From Parvularcula sp039822105 (lineage in GTDB: Bacteria; Pseudomonadota; Alphaproteobacteria; Caulobacterales; Parvularculaceae), in contig JBCBMW010000005.1 of NCBI GenBank assembly GCA_039822105.1, positions 124,001 through 188,000 of the forward strand: a stretch of DNA of 64,000 nt, written 5' to 3'. Below, in pieces: positions 26,168 to 35,499 of this stretch. Both the position numbers and the translations under genes were made by a program. Numbering within the stretch: position 1 is the stretch's first letter; every line of letters begins with the position of its first letter. A model generated the notes under the pieces. The model was given only the letters and a program-made list of their open reading frames with translations. It searched no databases and was not told where the DNA came from.

Positions 26168-28671
26168 TTCAGCCAGCTGAGCTCCATGCGAACCGCGGCC
26201 CTGTGGGCGCGGGTCTCGACGGGCAAAAAGAACTCAGGGATGAGCGTGAAACGCGAGCGAATATCCTCGACCGCCGCAAACGCTGCCGACTGCAGCGCCG
26301 GCGGATAGCGGTAGCCGTAAGCCATGATGACCAAGCGCCGCGCATACTCGATCTGCAGGTTCTTCCGAAAATCATTCGGTGCACCGATAAGGTCGCGGCC
26401 GAAGATTGCTTCGTTGAGCTCAAGCAGCATTTCCGTGGGCGAATAATTGTTGCCGTAGAGCTCTGAGTCGATCATCCGCGTGAGCGTGGCCTCACTCAGC
26501 AGATGAGTCAGGGCCGAGCGCTGGGACCCGAGCACAAATGCGTGGACCTTGGGGTCTTCAGAATTCCCAAAAAAGTCAAAGTCGCGGCGCTGCATCTGGA
26601 TATGTTGGAGCAGCTCTTCGGGCGCTTCGAACGCGTCCGGCGCGAAGATCGCATCGGCCAGGGCCGCCATCGCCTCACGTTGTTTGGCGCGCGGCACTGG
26701 CGTGTACGGCGCTTTATCCGTTTCCTGACCAGGTTTGATGCGCTCGACGTAAACCCCGCCAATCTGCCGCGCCATCACAAGGCCCATGCGGGTCTGCTGC
26801 AAAAGCGCGGTGTAGTACCGGTCCCGGAGCGCCTCGTAGCTGTCCTCGCCCTCGTAAGTATCGAGCATCGTGGGGATCACGCTCCGCACAAGCTCGACGC
26901 GATCAGTCGCATAGGCGACAGGGTCGCTTGACTGATCAAAGACATTCGTCCGCGGATCAACGCCGCTACCCCACCAGGAGACGACATCAGCATCGTTGCC
27001 GAAGGCGTTCACTGGCTCTGACGATTTGGCGAGGTGCGCCTCGCGCAGGTCTGGATCATCGAGGTCTGGATTGTAGCCAAAATCGATGGCCCAGATGTCG
27101 TACCCGCCGACCCGGGTGTGATCGAAATCGCCTTGCTCCACGCCAACCGGCGCAAGGTTGGGTGCCAGATAGTCCATGACAGAGGCGGATGGCGCGCCCT
27201 TGGTCACAGCAGGATCATGCACCTCATCTGGTCCGTAGAAGGAGCTTCCCTTCATGTTGTGGCTGAGGCCGAGGGTGTGTCCGACCTCATGCATCACGAG
27301 GCTAACAAGGCTCTGCCGGACGAGCTCTTTCATGTCCGCTTCGTTCGCGCCCGCAGCTTGCAGCACGGCCGTGCTGAACATGAGGCCTGCATGCTTCTCG
27401 TGGCCCGCCATGCAGAGGCGTCCATGGTGCTCATGCCCTTTGCCCTCAAAAGGAAGTGCCGAGCCGTCAAACGTGGTCACCACTCTGTCATAGGCGAAGA
27501 GATAGCTCAGCTCGAGCATGATATCCGCACCCAGAATTTCTCCTGTCCGCGGGTTGGTGAAGCTTGGGCCGTAGCCGCCAAAGGGCGGGATGGGCGACGA
27601 CGTCCAACGCAGCACATTGTAGCGTATGTCGCCGGCGTCCCAGTCCGCGTCGTCGGGCTGCACTTTCACTTCGAGCGCGTTGGAAAATCCGGCGGCTTCG
27701 AATGCTTCGTTCCATGCCAAGACACCGTCGCGAATGGCGTCCCGCAGCTCATGCGGGGTCGTGTTTTCGATCCACCAGGTGATCGGCTCCACCGGATCAC
27801 TGACCTCCGCCTCCGGATCTTTTTTCACGAGCCGCCAGCGGTTGACGAGGTCGTTATAGGGCGTGGCCGAGTCGCTGGTGAGGACCGTCTTGCGATCGAC
27901 AAAATAGCCGACCCGGTAGTCATCGATCCGCGGGGTGTAACCATCATCAGGCATCGCCAGGAAGGAATGCTGCACAGTGACGGTAACGCTACGCTCGTCG
28001 GTCACCGCCTCGGACGCGCGATCAAAAGGCAGCGCGTTGTAGAAGACATAGTCGACGACGAAGTCCACATTCTCCGGGTAGTTACGAATGTCAACGACTT
28101 TGGTGGCGCGCGTGAGATCGCCGAGCTCAAAGCTGAATGGGCCCGGCAGGCCGCGGACCATGGTCAGTGTCTCATCAAGCAAAAGATCATCAGCACTCAC
28201 CAGAAACGTATCACCGGCCTCACCTTCCGTGACCGCAATGATCTCAAGGCTGGTCAGGATGGCGTCGGAGATGTTCGCGTCAGCTGCCCGCGCGATGGGG
28301 TTTTCTTGGTCAAACAGGAACGAGGTGTTGACCTTGGTCACCTCAATCCCGCCGTAATGACGGTTAAAGCGTAGGATGCTCTGGCTGCCATACTCACCGC
28401 GAAAGCCGCCCGCCTCGAGAACACTGTTTTCCACATAGTTGAAGGCGATGAACTCTTCGCCGAGCTGGTCCTCGGCAATCTCAAGGAAGAGCTGTCCGTT
28501 TTCCGGGTTTTTGTAGATGGGAAAGAGACCCTCTTGGGCCTCCATGCCTTCCATGGCCTCTTCCACGCTTGGATAGCTTTCGTCTTCGTCCTGGGCCGCA
28601 GCGCCGCCGAGCATCGGAAGCATCACAGCGACACAAAGGCCGAGAAGGCTAACCAGCCAAGATTTCACCAT
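26164..28671 (-). CDS. Exported zinc-dependent metalloprotease (DUF5117/DUF5118 type)
   Basis: Large secreted protein of 835 aa with a signal peptide (cleavage near GGAAAQ). The zincin motif HEVGHTLGLSHN lies near residue 460, followed by a Met-turn-like SVMDYLAPN. The N-terminal part (SYPSVEEAMEGMEAQEGLFPIY) matches the DUF5118/DUF5117 arrangement and the C-terminal half is helical. Probably a periplasmic or outer-membrane-associated peptidase. ATG 28671 follows GGGGGAAAG. The open frame to 28740 has no better start. Confidence 0.88.
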   Translation of the reverse strand: MVKSWLVSLLGLCVAVMLPMLGGAAAQDEDESYPSVEEAMEGMEAQEGLFPIYKNPENGQLFLEIAEDQLGEEFIAFNYVENSVLEAGGFRGEYGSQSILRFNRHYGGIEVTKVNTSFLFDQENPIARAADANISDAILTSLEIIAVTEGEAGDTFLVSADDLLLDETLTMVRGLPGPFSFELGDLTRATKVVDIRNYPENVDFVVDYVFYNALPFDRASEAVTDERSVTVTVQHSFLAMPDDGYTPRIDDYRVGYFVDRKTVLTSDSATPYNDLVNRWRLVKKDPEAEVSDPVEPITWWIENTTPHELRDAIRDGVLAWNEAFEAAGFSNALEVKVQPDDADWDAGDIRYNVLRWTSSPIPPFGGYGPSFTNPRTGEILGADIMLELSYLFAYDRVVTTFDGSALPFEGKGHEHHGRLCMAGHEKHAGLMFSTAVLQAAGANEADMKELVRQSLVSLVMHEVGHTLGLSHNMKGSSFYGPDEVHDPAVTKGAPSASVMDYLAPNLAPVGVEQGDFDHTRVGGYDIWAIDFGYNPDLDDPDLREAHLAKSSEPVNAFGNDADVVSWWGSGVDPRTNVFDQSSDPVAYATDRVELVRSVIPTMLDTYEGEDSYEALRDRYYTALLQQTRMGLVMARQIGGVYVERIKPGQETDKAPYTPVPRAKQREAMAALADAIFAPDAFEAPEELLQHIQMQRRDFDFFGNSEDPKVHAFVLGSQRSALTHLLSEATLTRMIDSELYGNNYSPTEMLLELNEAIFGRDLIGAPNDFRKNLQIEYARRLVIMAYGYRYPPALQSAAFAAVEDIRSRFTLIPEFFLPVETRAHRAAVRMELSWLN

Positions 28672-28848
28672 TGGACTTTCCCCCAAAAGGCAAGCTTGCA
28701 ACCACACCAGCGAGCGTGCCCCGACATCAAAGGTAAACAAAACCCTAACGCGAAGACGGGGAGGCGCAACAATTTGCTAAGGAAAAGGCAAGAAGCGCAC
28801 CACGAGGCTAGAAGCCGGAAAGCGCGCAGCAAGGACCGCCATCAAGGA

Positions 28849-28876
28849 TTGAACCGAGGCGCGAGATCCTTACGTT
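28849..28876 (+). promoter_or_regulatory. Candidate promoter for the BI-1 family gene
   Basis: TTGAAC (28849-28854), 16-bp spacer, TACGTT (28871-28876), 40 bp before the start codon. A sigma-70-like -35 with a weak -10. Proposed on spacing alone. Confidence 0.35.
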
Positions 28877-28916
28877 AGCCGCACATGCGTGGCCTATGGC
28901 CCATGAGGAGATTGGA

Positions 28917-29630
28917 ATGTCTGAGACGGAACGTCTTTATCGCCAGCAGACCGGCGCGGTGGCCTATGACGAGGGCCTGCGCAAGTACATGCTTGGCGTC
29001 TACAACTACATGGCGCTCGGCATTGCCGGCACGGCGCTGATTGCGTTTTTCTTCCTGACCAACCAGGCCGCACTTCAGTTCGCTCGTGGCCTCCAGTTTA
29101 TCCCGTTCATCGCGTTGATCGGTCTGGGCTGGTTTGCACCGAAGCTCATCATGGGCAGAAGCCGGCCTGTCGCGTTTGGCGCCTATGCTGCTTATGTCGG
29201 CCTTTGGGGCATGTTGATTGGCCCTATGGTCGCCGGTTTCGTGGGCGTTGGCCTTGCAGGCATGGTCGCTCAAGCCTTCTTCATCACCTCGTCGCTGTTC
29301 CTGGCCATGTCGCTTTATGGCTACACGACCAAGAAGGACCTCTCCGGTTGGGGCCGTTTCTTGTTCATGGCGTCGGTTGGACTCTTGATCGCGATCGTTG
29401 TGAACTTCTTCCTCGGCTCGGAGCTTTTGAGCTTCCTGGTCTCGGGCGCTGTGGTTCTCGTCTTCTCAGCGATCACCGCGTACGAGACCCAGATGATCCG
29501 GAACCTCTATCAGCAGGGCGCTGGTGAGGCGAACGAGCGGGCGGCCATCTTTGGCGCTTTCGCCCTCTACGGCACGTTCGTGACGCTCTTCATCCACATC
29601 CTGAACCTGCTTTATCTGTCTCGCGAGTAG
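28917..29630 (+). CDS. Bax inhibitor-1/YccA family membrane protein
   Basis: Protein of 237 aa with seven transmembrane segments from residue ~30 to the end, matching the BI-1 (TMBIM/YetJ) family of pH-gated calcium-leak proteins. The N-terminal YRQQTGAVAYDEGLRKYM and the C-terminal AITAYETQMIRNLYQ are family signatures, the latter with the acidic residue of the pore. GAGGAG 6 nt before ATG 28917 decides against the ATG at 28896. Followed by a strong terminator. Confidence 0.92.
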   Translation: MSETERLYRQQTGAVAYDEGLRKYMLGVYNYMALGIAGTALIAFFFLTNQAALQFARGLQFIPFIALIGLGWFAPKLIMGRSRPVAFGAYAAYVGLWGMLIGPMVAGFVGVGLAGMVAQAFFITSSLFLAMSLYGYTTKKDLSGWGRFLFMASVGLLIAIVVNFFLGSELLSFLVSGAVVLVFSAITAYETQMIRNLYQQGAGEANERAAIFGAFALYGTFVTLFIHILNLLYLSRE

Positions 29631-29654
29631 GCTCGGCGGATAGCCAACAGACCA

Positions 29655-29684
29655 AAACCCCGGCCCTCGCGCCGGGGTTTTTCT
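29655..29684. terminator. Bidirectional intrinsic terminator
   Basis: Perfect 10-bp stem AAACCCCGGC (29655-29664) / GCCGGGGTTT (29671-29680) with loop CCTCGC, followed by a T-rich run (and A-run on the other side). Serves the BI-1 gene and reaches the stop codon of the convergent DUF2794 gene. Confidence 0.9.
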
Positions 29685-30028
29685 TAGGTGACGACCTTGA
29701 AGCGCTTGGCGTCGAAGACCTTGAGCACTTGCTCTAGCTCATGCCCCCGCTTGAGGATCTGCCCACCCATGGAGACCACCGCCCAGGCGCCCTGGCGTTT
29801 GGCAAGTTTCGGTTGTTTCTCAATGCGGTAGAGCGGCGCCTCGGCCGCCCGGCGGAACACCGAAAAGACCGCCCGATCAGCGAGGCCGTCGATAGCGTAG
29901 TCTTTCCAATCGCCCTTCGAGACAAAGAAACCGTAGAGCTGCAGCAGGCGATCCAGCTCGCGGCGATCAAAATGGACAGAAGCGCTTGGCCGGGTTTGGC
30001 CCAGGGTCGTCATGCTCATAAAACTCAC
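29684..30028 (-). CDS. DUF2794 family protein
   Basis: Small soluble protein of 114 aa. VHFDRRELDRLLQLYG, GDWKDYAIDGLADRAVFSVFRR and LYRIEKQPKLAKRQGAW are hallmark segments of DUF2794, an alphaproteobacterial family of unknown function. Start is uncertain: GTG 30028, ATG 30019 and ATG 30013 are all in frame; conserved sequence begins about 15 residues in, so it does not decide. The 230 bp upstream to coq4 contain no other gene I can support. Confidence 0.8.
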   Translation of the reverse strand: MSFMSMTTLGQTRPSASVHFDRRELDRLLQLYGFFVSKGDWKDYAIDGLADRAVFSVFRRAAEAPLYRIEKQPKLAKRQGAWAVVSMGGQILKRGHELEQVLKVFDAKRFKVVT

Positions 30029-30260
30029 GCTAATCCAAAACCGTGGCAGAACAAGGGTCGCAGCCGCCGAGGCTTAAGACGCCCCATTCGGTCCACAATG
30101 ATGCCGCAATCCCCTGCGATCCTTTTTCACGGCCAGGCGCAGGATCGATCCTAGCCTTCGGAACATCTCGCCCCCCAGCCCCCCGAGGGCTTGTCTGCGT
30201 CTGGCCACCCCCTCTTGGAGCGATCAGCATCTCAGCCTAGCCTTGCCGCGAGACAGCCCG

Positions 30261-31070
30261 ATGGGACCCCGCAAGACAATGGCCACAAATGCGGCAATCA
30301 CCGTTGGCGGTCGCCCCTTCTGCCACCCCGATCGGCCAAAGCCTCGGATTCGGCCCCTGGAGGCCCTGAGGCGCGTGAGGCGACTGATCGACGATAAGGA
30401 AGACACCGAGCAGGTGTTCCACATCTTGGCAGCTCTCAACGGCGCCGATGACCTCCGCGCGACCAAGGCCATGCTCGACACACCGCAGGGCATGGCGCTG
30501 GCGCAAAGGGGCGAGAGCCTGATCCCATTTTTGGACGACCACGACGCGCTCGAACGGTTCGAAGAGGGCACGTTGGGGCACGCCTACCTGACCTTTATGC
30601 GCCGCGAGGGGCTAACAGCATCAGGGCTTGAGGCCGAAGAGCTGAAGTACGACGCCAAGTTCTATGACGACGTCATGGGCTGGTACAACAATCGCCGCCG
30701 GGACCTTCACGATTTGATCCATGTGCTGACGGGTTATAGCCGCGGCGCGTTTGGTGAGGTGTGCAACCTCGCCTTTTCCTACCGCATGAACCGCGGCGGC
30801 ATCGGCGACCTGTTCATCGCATTGGCGGGGGTTGTCGAGCTCAAACGCCACTTCCCGCACGTGCCTTTGGTCCCCGCGTTCCGCGAGGCGCTGCGAAACG
30901 GCCGGGCAGCAGAGCTTCTCTATCTCGCTGATATCGAAGAGCTCTTCGCGCTTCCCCTGGCCGAGGCACAAAGGCGGATGGGCATCCGCCCCTCTCCGCT
31001 TTACCAGGAGGCCCGCCGGGCCATCGAGGCCTCGCCAGCCGCGCAGCAGCCAGCGCTTCAGAACGCGTAA
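30261..31070 (+). CDS. Coq4 family ubiquinone biosynthesis protein
   Basis: Protein of 269 aa matching Coq4, which in eukaryotes and some Alphaproteobacteria carries out C1 decarboxylation/hydroxylation of the ubiquinone ring and organises the biosynthetic complex. The zinc/metal signature HDxxH-x11-E is intact as HDLIHVLTGYSRGAFGE (~residue 146-162). Start candidates are ATG 30261, ATG 30279 and TTG 30243; I use 30261. The C-terminal ~30 residues are Ala/Pro-rich. Confidence 0.85.
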   Translation: MGPRKTMATNAAITVGGRPFCHPDRPKPRIRPLEALRRVRRLIDDKEDTEQVFHILAALNGADDLRATKAMLDTPQGMALAQRGESLIPFLDDHDALERFEEGTLGHAYLTFMRREGLTASGLEAEELKYDAKFYDDVMGWYNNRRRDLHDLIHVLTGYSRGAFGEVCNLAFSYRMNRGGIGDLFIALAGVVELKRHFPHVPLVPAFREALRNGRAAELLYLADIEELFALPLAEAQRRMGIRPSPLYQEARRAIEASPAAQQPALQNA

Positions 31071-31161
31071 GGGTTTCTCCCGAGTCGTGGCGCCGCCGCC
31101 AATGTGCTGACATCGCTCGATCAGATTGCCCGCAAGCGGCGAAAGACGAACGGAGCCCGTT

Positions 31162-31383
31162 ATGTCCGGAGAGACGAGCCTCGCCAAAGATGCCCTCGCG
31201 GGCGCGTTGGCCACCGCGCGTTCAGATGCGTCCCAGTCGGAGGACTCGCTGCTGCACGCCCTTCTCGGCGAAGTGCTGACTGAACTCTCCAAGTCCCGCA
31301 GTCGCAAAGATCTTGATAGCTTCATCGGCTATCATCTCGACAATCTGGGTGAGGACGAATGGGTCGTCACCCGCGGCTGCTGA
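31162..31383 (+). CDS. Small conserved-looking hypothetical protein
   Basis: Protein of 73 aa, soluble, acidic, mostly helical: LLHALLGEVLTELSKSRSRKDL followed by FIGYHLDNLGEDEWVVTRGC with a terminal Cys. I do not recognise the family. A CGGAG element lies 7-11 nt before ATG 31162 and codon usage resembles neighbours. It stands alone between coq4 and the AEC transporter gene, same strand. Confidence 0.6.
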   Translation: MSGETSLAKDALAGALATARSDASQSEDSLLHALLGEVLTELSKSRSRKDLDSFIGYHLDNLGEDEWVVTRGC

Positions 31384-31478
31384 GCCCGGACGTCTCGCAC
31401 GGTAAGGCCCAAGGGTAGCGGCTGGGAGCCGCGGGCCTAGGGGCTTGCGCGCCCGGTCAAGATCCTTACGAGCGGCCC

Positions 31479-32423
31479 ATGCCATCGCTCGCAGTTCTTC
31501 TTGTTCCGCTTTTTGGATCGATCGCCATCGGCGCGTTCGTCCGCGTCCTCCGCCTCTTTGACGCTGAGGACGCGCGGCGGTTCAGCCGGTTTGTTTTCTT
31601 GGTGGCGATGCCGATCGCCGCGTTTGACTTTGTACGGCGGAGCGATCCGCCCACCGACATTATTCTCGGTCTAGGGGCAGCCTACGGCATTGCGCTCGCC
31701 ATCACGGCGGGCGCCGCGTTTGTGGCGAGCCGCAGCCTTCTGGGATTGACCGTGCGAGAGGCGGGCGCTGCTGTTTTCGCCTGCACCTGCGGCAACGCGA
31801 TTTTCCTCGGCATACCGATTGCGATCGCTGTGCCGGACTGGACGGCGCCCTTTTTCGTACTGGTCATGCTTGAAGGGACTTTCTGCTTCGCCATCGGCAC
31901 AGCACTGATGACTTGGCCCGAGGGTGAAGGCGCGACAGGCCAGCTCGTCGAGAATGTCCTCGCCGCCCTCGGCCGCGCGTTTCGCAACCCTATCATCATT
32001 GGCACGCTCCTGGGCCTGTTCGCATCGATCGTTGATCTTCCCATGCCAGAGTCTTTCGCGCAGCTTTTTGGCTTTATGGCGCGCGTGGTGGGGCCCGTGG
32101 GCCTCTTCGTTCTGGGCCTCAGCATTGTCGATATCGTTGCCCGGGGTGAGGTCGGCGGCGTCAAAGCACCGTTGATCCTTGTGCCGATGAAACTGGTCCT
32201 GTTCCCGGTGGCCACGGGCGCCCTCACCTGGGCATTCACAGGCGACCCAGGGGCCACGGGGGCCGCAATCCTGTTCACCGGCTTGCCGCCGGCCGTCGCC
32301 TCCATCGTGCTCTCCAACGTCTATGGCCAGTGGCAGTCAGGCGTCGCTTCGCTTGTCGGCATTGGAACCGTCTTGGGGCTGATCACCCTTGTGATCTTCC
32401 TCGTGGTCGGCATGCCTGCGTGA
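31479..32423 (+). CDS. AEC (auxin efflux carrier) family transporter
   Basis: Integral membrane permease of 314 aa with ten hydrophobic segments in two repeats of five. Typical AEC features are the N-terminal VLLVPLFGSIAIGAFVR, GNAIFLGIPIAIAV with broken-helix Gly/Pro, and the second-half LGLSIVD. Family members export organic acids or amino acids; the substrate is not predictable. Followed 65 bp later by the 3-hydroxyacyl-CoA dehydrogenase gene. Confidence 0.9.
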   Translation: MPSLAVLLVPLFGSIAIGAFVRVLRLFDAEDARRFSRFVFLVAMPIAAFDFVRRSDPPTDIILGLGAAYGIALAITAGAAFVASRSLLGLTVREAGAAVFACTCGNAIFLGIPIAIAVPDWTAPFFVLVMLEGTFCFAIGTALMTWPEGEGATGQLVENVLAALGRAFRNPIIIGTLLGLFASIVDLPMPESFAQLFGFMARVVGPVGLFVLGLSIVDIVARGEVGGVKAPLILVPMKLVLFPVATGALTWAFTGDPGATGAAILFTGLPPAVASIVLSNVYGQWQSGVASLVGIGTVLGLITLVIFLVVGMPA

Positions 32424-32488
32424 TGTTGCACCGCGCCGCAGACGGGCGCACAGTCTCGGCCAAGAGAGCACAAGAGGTCGCAAGAAGC

Positions 32489-33367
32489 ATGGCAGAGATC
32501 CAGACAGTGGGCGTGATTGGCGCAGGTCAGATGGGCGGCGGCATCGCCCATGTCTTTGCGCTCGCAGGCTATGATGTGCGCCTCCACGACGTGCAAGAAG
32601 CGGCCATCACCGCAGCCATCGGCATCATCGACGGCAACATGGGCCGCCAGGTGAACAAGGGCCTGGTGACGGATGAGGCGAAAGGCGCGGCACTTGGGCG
32701 CATCGTTCCGGCGCCCGCGGCAGAAGACCTCGGCACCTGCGATCTCGTCATTGAGGCAGCGACCGAGAATATCGAGCTGAAGAAAACGATCTTCCGCAAC
32801 GTCTGCGAGGTGCTGAAGCCTGACGCCCTGATCGCGACCAACACCTCATCAATCTCGATCACCGCGCTCGCCGCGGTCACCGATCGTCCGGACCGCTTCA
32901 TCGGCCTTCACTTCATGAACCCGGTGCCAGTGATGAAGCTCGTCGAAGTCATTCGCGGCATCGCCACCAGCCAGGAGACCTTCGAGACCGCGCAAGGCCT
33001 GGTCGCGCGCCTCGAAAAGGTGATGGCCGTGTCGGAGGACTTCCCCGGCTTTATCGTCAATCGCATTCTGATGCCGATGATCAACGAGGCGATCTACACG
33101 CTTTACGAAGGGGTCGGCACGGTCGAGGCGATTGATACCGGGATGAAACTTGGCGCCAATCACCCGATGGGTCCTCTTCAGCTTGCGGACTTTATCGGCC
33201 TCGATACCTGTCTCTCGATCATGCAGGTGCTTTACGAAGGATTGTCGGACTCAAAATATCGTCCGTGTCCGCTGCTTGTGAAATATGTGGAGGCTGGCTG
33301 GCTCGGCAAAAAGGCTGGCCGCGGCTTTTATGACTACAAAGGCGATACACCTGTTCCGACTCGCTAA
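32489..33367 (+). CDS. 3-hydroxybutyryl-CoA dehydrogenase
   Basis: NAD(P)-dependent enzyme of 292 aa interconverting acetoacetyl-CoA and 3-hydroxybutyryl-CoA. Rossmann motif VGVIGAGQMGGGIAHVF at residues ~6-22, IEAATEN, catalytic His in GLHFMNPVPVMKLVEVI with upstream NTSSISI, and NHPMGPLQLADFIGLD in the C-terminal dimer domain. Length is exactly that of single-domain Hbd/PaaH. ATG 32489 follows the GCAAGAAGC stretch; the longer open frame overlaps the transporter gene. Confidence 0.95.
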   Translation: MAEIQTVGVIGAGQMGGGIAHVFALAGYDVRLHDVQEAAITAAIGIIDGNMGRQVNKGLVTDEAKGAALGRIVPAPAAEDLGTCDLVIEAATENIELKKTIFRNVCEVLKPDALIATNTSSISITALAAVTDRPDRFIGLHFMNPVPVMKLVEVIRGIATSQETFETAQGLVARLEKVMAVSEDFPGFIVNRILMPMINEAIYTLYEGVGTVEAIDTGMKLGANHPMGPLQLADFIGLDTCLSIMQVLYEGLSDSKYRPCPLLVKYVEAGWLGKKAGRGFYDYKGDTPVPTR

Positions 33368-33446
33368 ACCTTAGTGAGCTCAGACCGCGACAGGGCGCGC
33401 GGCATCGGCTAGACGGCAACCGACGCTGTCCCCGGGAAGACCGCCG

Positions 33447-35447
33447 ATGATCCGCCATCTCTCTATCGCTCTTCTCGCCCTGGCCGTGGCCAGTTGCGAG
33501 ACCACCAGCTTACCAACCGCCACCTCCGATGGGCCGCTGTTCCAAGACTATCGCGGCACGCCCGAAGTCGTGCGGGGAGCGGGAAGCGGCGGAGACCAAG
33601 CAGCCGGTACCGTCTTCCTCGATCGCAACCGCAACGGCACGCAAGATCCAGCCGAGCCGGGCATCGCAGACGTCAAAGTCTCCAACGGGGTCGACGTCGT
33701 GCTGACGAGCAGCGACGGCCGCTACGCCTTGCCAAAGCGCGAGGACATGGCGGTCTTTGTGATCCAGCCGTCAGGCTATCAGGTGCCGCATGACGCGAAC
33801 TGGGTTCCGCAATTTGCTTACCAGCACAAACCCAATGGTTCGCCCAAAGAGTTTCGCTTTGGCGGCCTGGCACCCACCGGACCGTTGCCCGCCGCGATCA
33901 ACTTCCCGCTGATCGCGATCAGCTCGTCCAACGCGTTCAACTGCGCCGTGCTCGGCGATACTCAAGCCTACGCCAACCAAGAGATCGGCTATTTCCGCGA
34001 CAGCACAGTGGATGATCTTCTGGACCGAGATGAGCCGGTCGATTGCGCCCTGGCAGTGGGTGACGTGATGGGGGATGACCTCGGCCTCATCCCGCGCATG
34101 GCCGAGGTGATTGGTACGCTGAAAGCTCCCCAGTGGTGGGTCCACGGCAACCATGACTTCGACTTTGACGCCGACTATGATGAAGACAGCGCCGACAGCT
34201 GGCGCACCCTGTGGGGGCCCAACTATTACGCTTTTGAGATCGGCGATGTCCTCTTTATCGCTCTTGATAACGTCGTTTATCCGTGTACCTCTATCGATGC
34301 TGAACGCCGGGGACGCGACTTTTGTGTCCTAGAAGACGAGAAACGCTACAACGCGCGGATCACGCCCGAGCAGATGGCGTTTGTTGAGAACCTGCTCGCC
34401 CTGACACCAGTCGATAAGCGCATCGTCTTTGCCCACCACATTCCGTTCGTCAGCTTTGTCGACATGGATGCCGCCGCGCACCAAACCGACAATGTGAATG
34501 AGCTTTACGCGCTGGTGGGGGACCGTCCGGCCCTATCGCTCTCTGGCCATACGCACACGACCGAAAACTTCTCGCCGGGTGACAGCTACGCCGGTTGGGC
34601 CGAGCAGGTGGATGTCGAGAGCCTCCCCTTCCGCCACATCATCGCGGGCGCAGGTTCGGGCGCGTGGTACAATGGTGATTTCGACGTGCACGGTGTACCG
34701 ATGGCTCTTCAGCGATTGGGCGCGCCCAAAGGCTGGCTCGATCTGTCGTTCAACGGCGCGGACTATGTTGAGACCTACTATGGGGCGAATGTCGGCCGTG
34801 AGCGGAGGATGTGGGTCTCGGTGAACACCCCAGCATTCAGAAGCTGGGCCGCCCAGATCATCCGGTGGAAGGACACACCAACGCGTCAGCGGGACCCGGT
34901 GCCGCCGCTTTCCATCAATGACCTTCCTGACGTGAAGATCATCACGCCCACGGATCTTCGCCGCGGCACCTATGTCACGGCCAACATCTGGGACGGGACC
35001 ACCGAGACGACGGCAACGCTTAACATCGCCGGACGAACCATCCCAATGATCCGTACGCAAGAAGCCCGAGGTGAGACAGCCCGGATTGGCGTGGAATGGG
35101 CTGACCCCTTTGCCGCTCAACGCCAGCTTTCCGTCGCGCGCTATGCCTATGAAAGCCGGTCAGGTCAGAGCCGTAACCAGGGGTTTGAAGCCTTCCGCGG
35201 ATCAAGCTTCGGGCCTTCAGCGCCGCAGCCGCAAGGCTACATCGCTGACCGGAACCTCCACCTCTGGCGTGCGCAACTGCCTGAGGACCTACCGATGGGC
35301 GTCCATGCCGCAACGATCACAGCCACGGATCGGCACGGCCGGGTGATGCGGGATGTGGTCATCATCGAGGCCCGCGAAAGCCAGCCGCCAGCCCGGTTCC
35401 GGACCGATGTTTGGGACGTCTATGAAAATGGCGCGCCAGTGAGGTGA
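33447..35447 (+). CDS. Metallophosphoesterase lipoprotein (calcineurin-like, MetallophosN/C)
   Basis: Protein of 666 aa. Lipobox LAVASC (Cys at ~17) implies a lipid-anchored exported protein. Residues ~50-110 form an SdrD_B-like/MetallophosN domain with DRNRNGTQDPAEPGI. The catalytic core shows GDTQAYA (~171), GDVMGDD (~205), GNHDFDF (~234), HHIPF (~332) and SGHTHT (~366), so both metal sites are complete. The C-terminal ~200 residues are a beta-rich MetallophosC domain. Substrate unknown. Confidence 0.9.
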   Translation: MIRHLSIALLALAVASCETTSLPTATSDGPLFQDYRGTPEVVRGAGSGGDQAAGTVFLDRNRNGTQDPAEPGIADVKVSNGVDVVLTSSDGRYALPKREDMAVFVIQPSGYQVPHDANWVPQFAYQHKPNGSPKEFRFGGLAPTGPLPAAINFPLIAISSSNAFNCAVLGDTQAYANQEIGYFRDSTVDDLLDRDEPVDCALAVGDVMGDDLGLIPRMAEVIGTLKAPQWWVHGNHDFDFDADYDEDSADSWRTLWGPNYYAFEIGDVLFIALDNVVYPCTSIDAERRGRDFCVLEDEKRYNARITPEQMAFVENLLALTPVDKRIVFAHHIPFVSFVDMDAAAHQTDNVNELYALVGDRPALSLSGHTHTTENFSPGDSYAGWAEQVDVESLPFRHIIAGAGSGAWYNGDFDVHGVPMALQRLGAPKGWLDLSFNGADYVETYYGANVGRERRMWVSVNTPAFRSWAAQIIRWKDTPTRQRDPVPPLSINDLPDVKIITPTDLRRGTYVTANIWDGTTETTATLNIAGRTIPMIRTQEARGETARIGVEWADPFAAQRQLSVARYAYESRSGQSRNQGFEAFRGSSFGPSAPQPQGYIADRNLHLWRAQLPEDLPMGVHAATITATDRHGRVMRDVVIIEARESQPPARFRTDVWDVYENGAPVR

Positions 35448-35499
35448 CCTTCGGCGCGCCTTGCGCTATGCAGCACCGGGGTAGGAATGGGGTGATCCG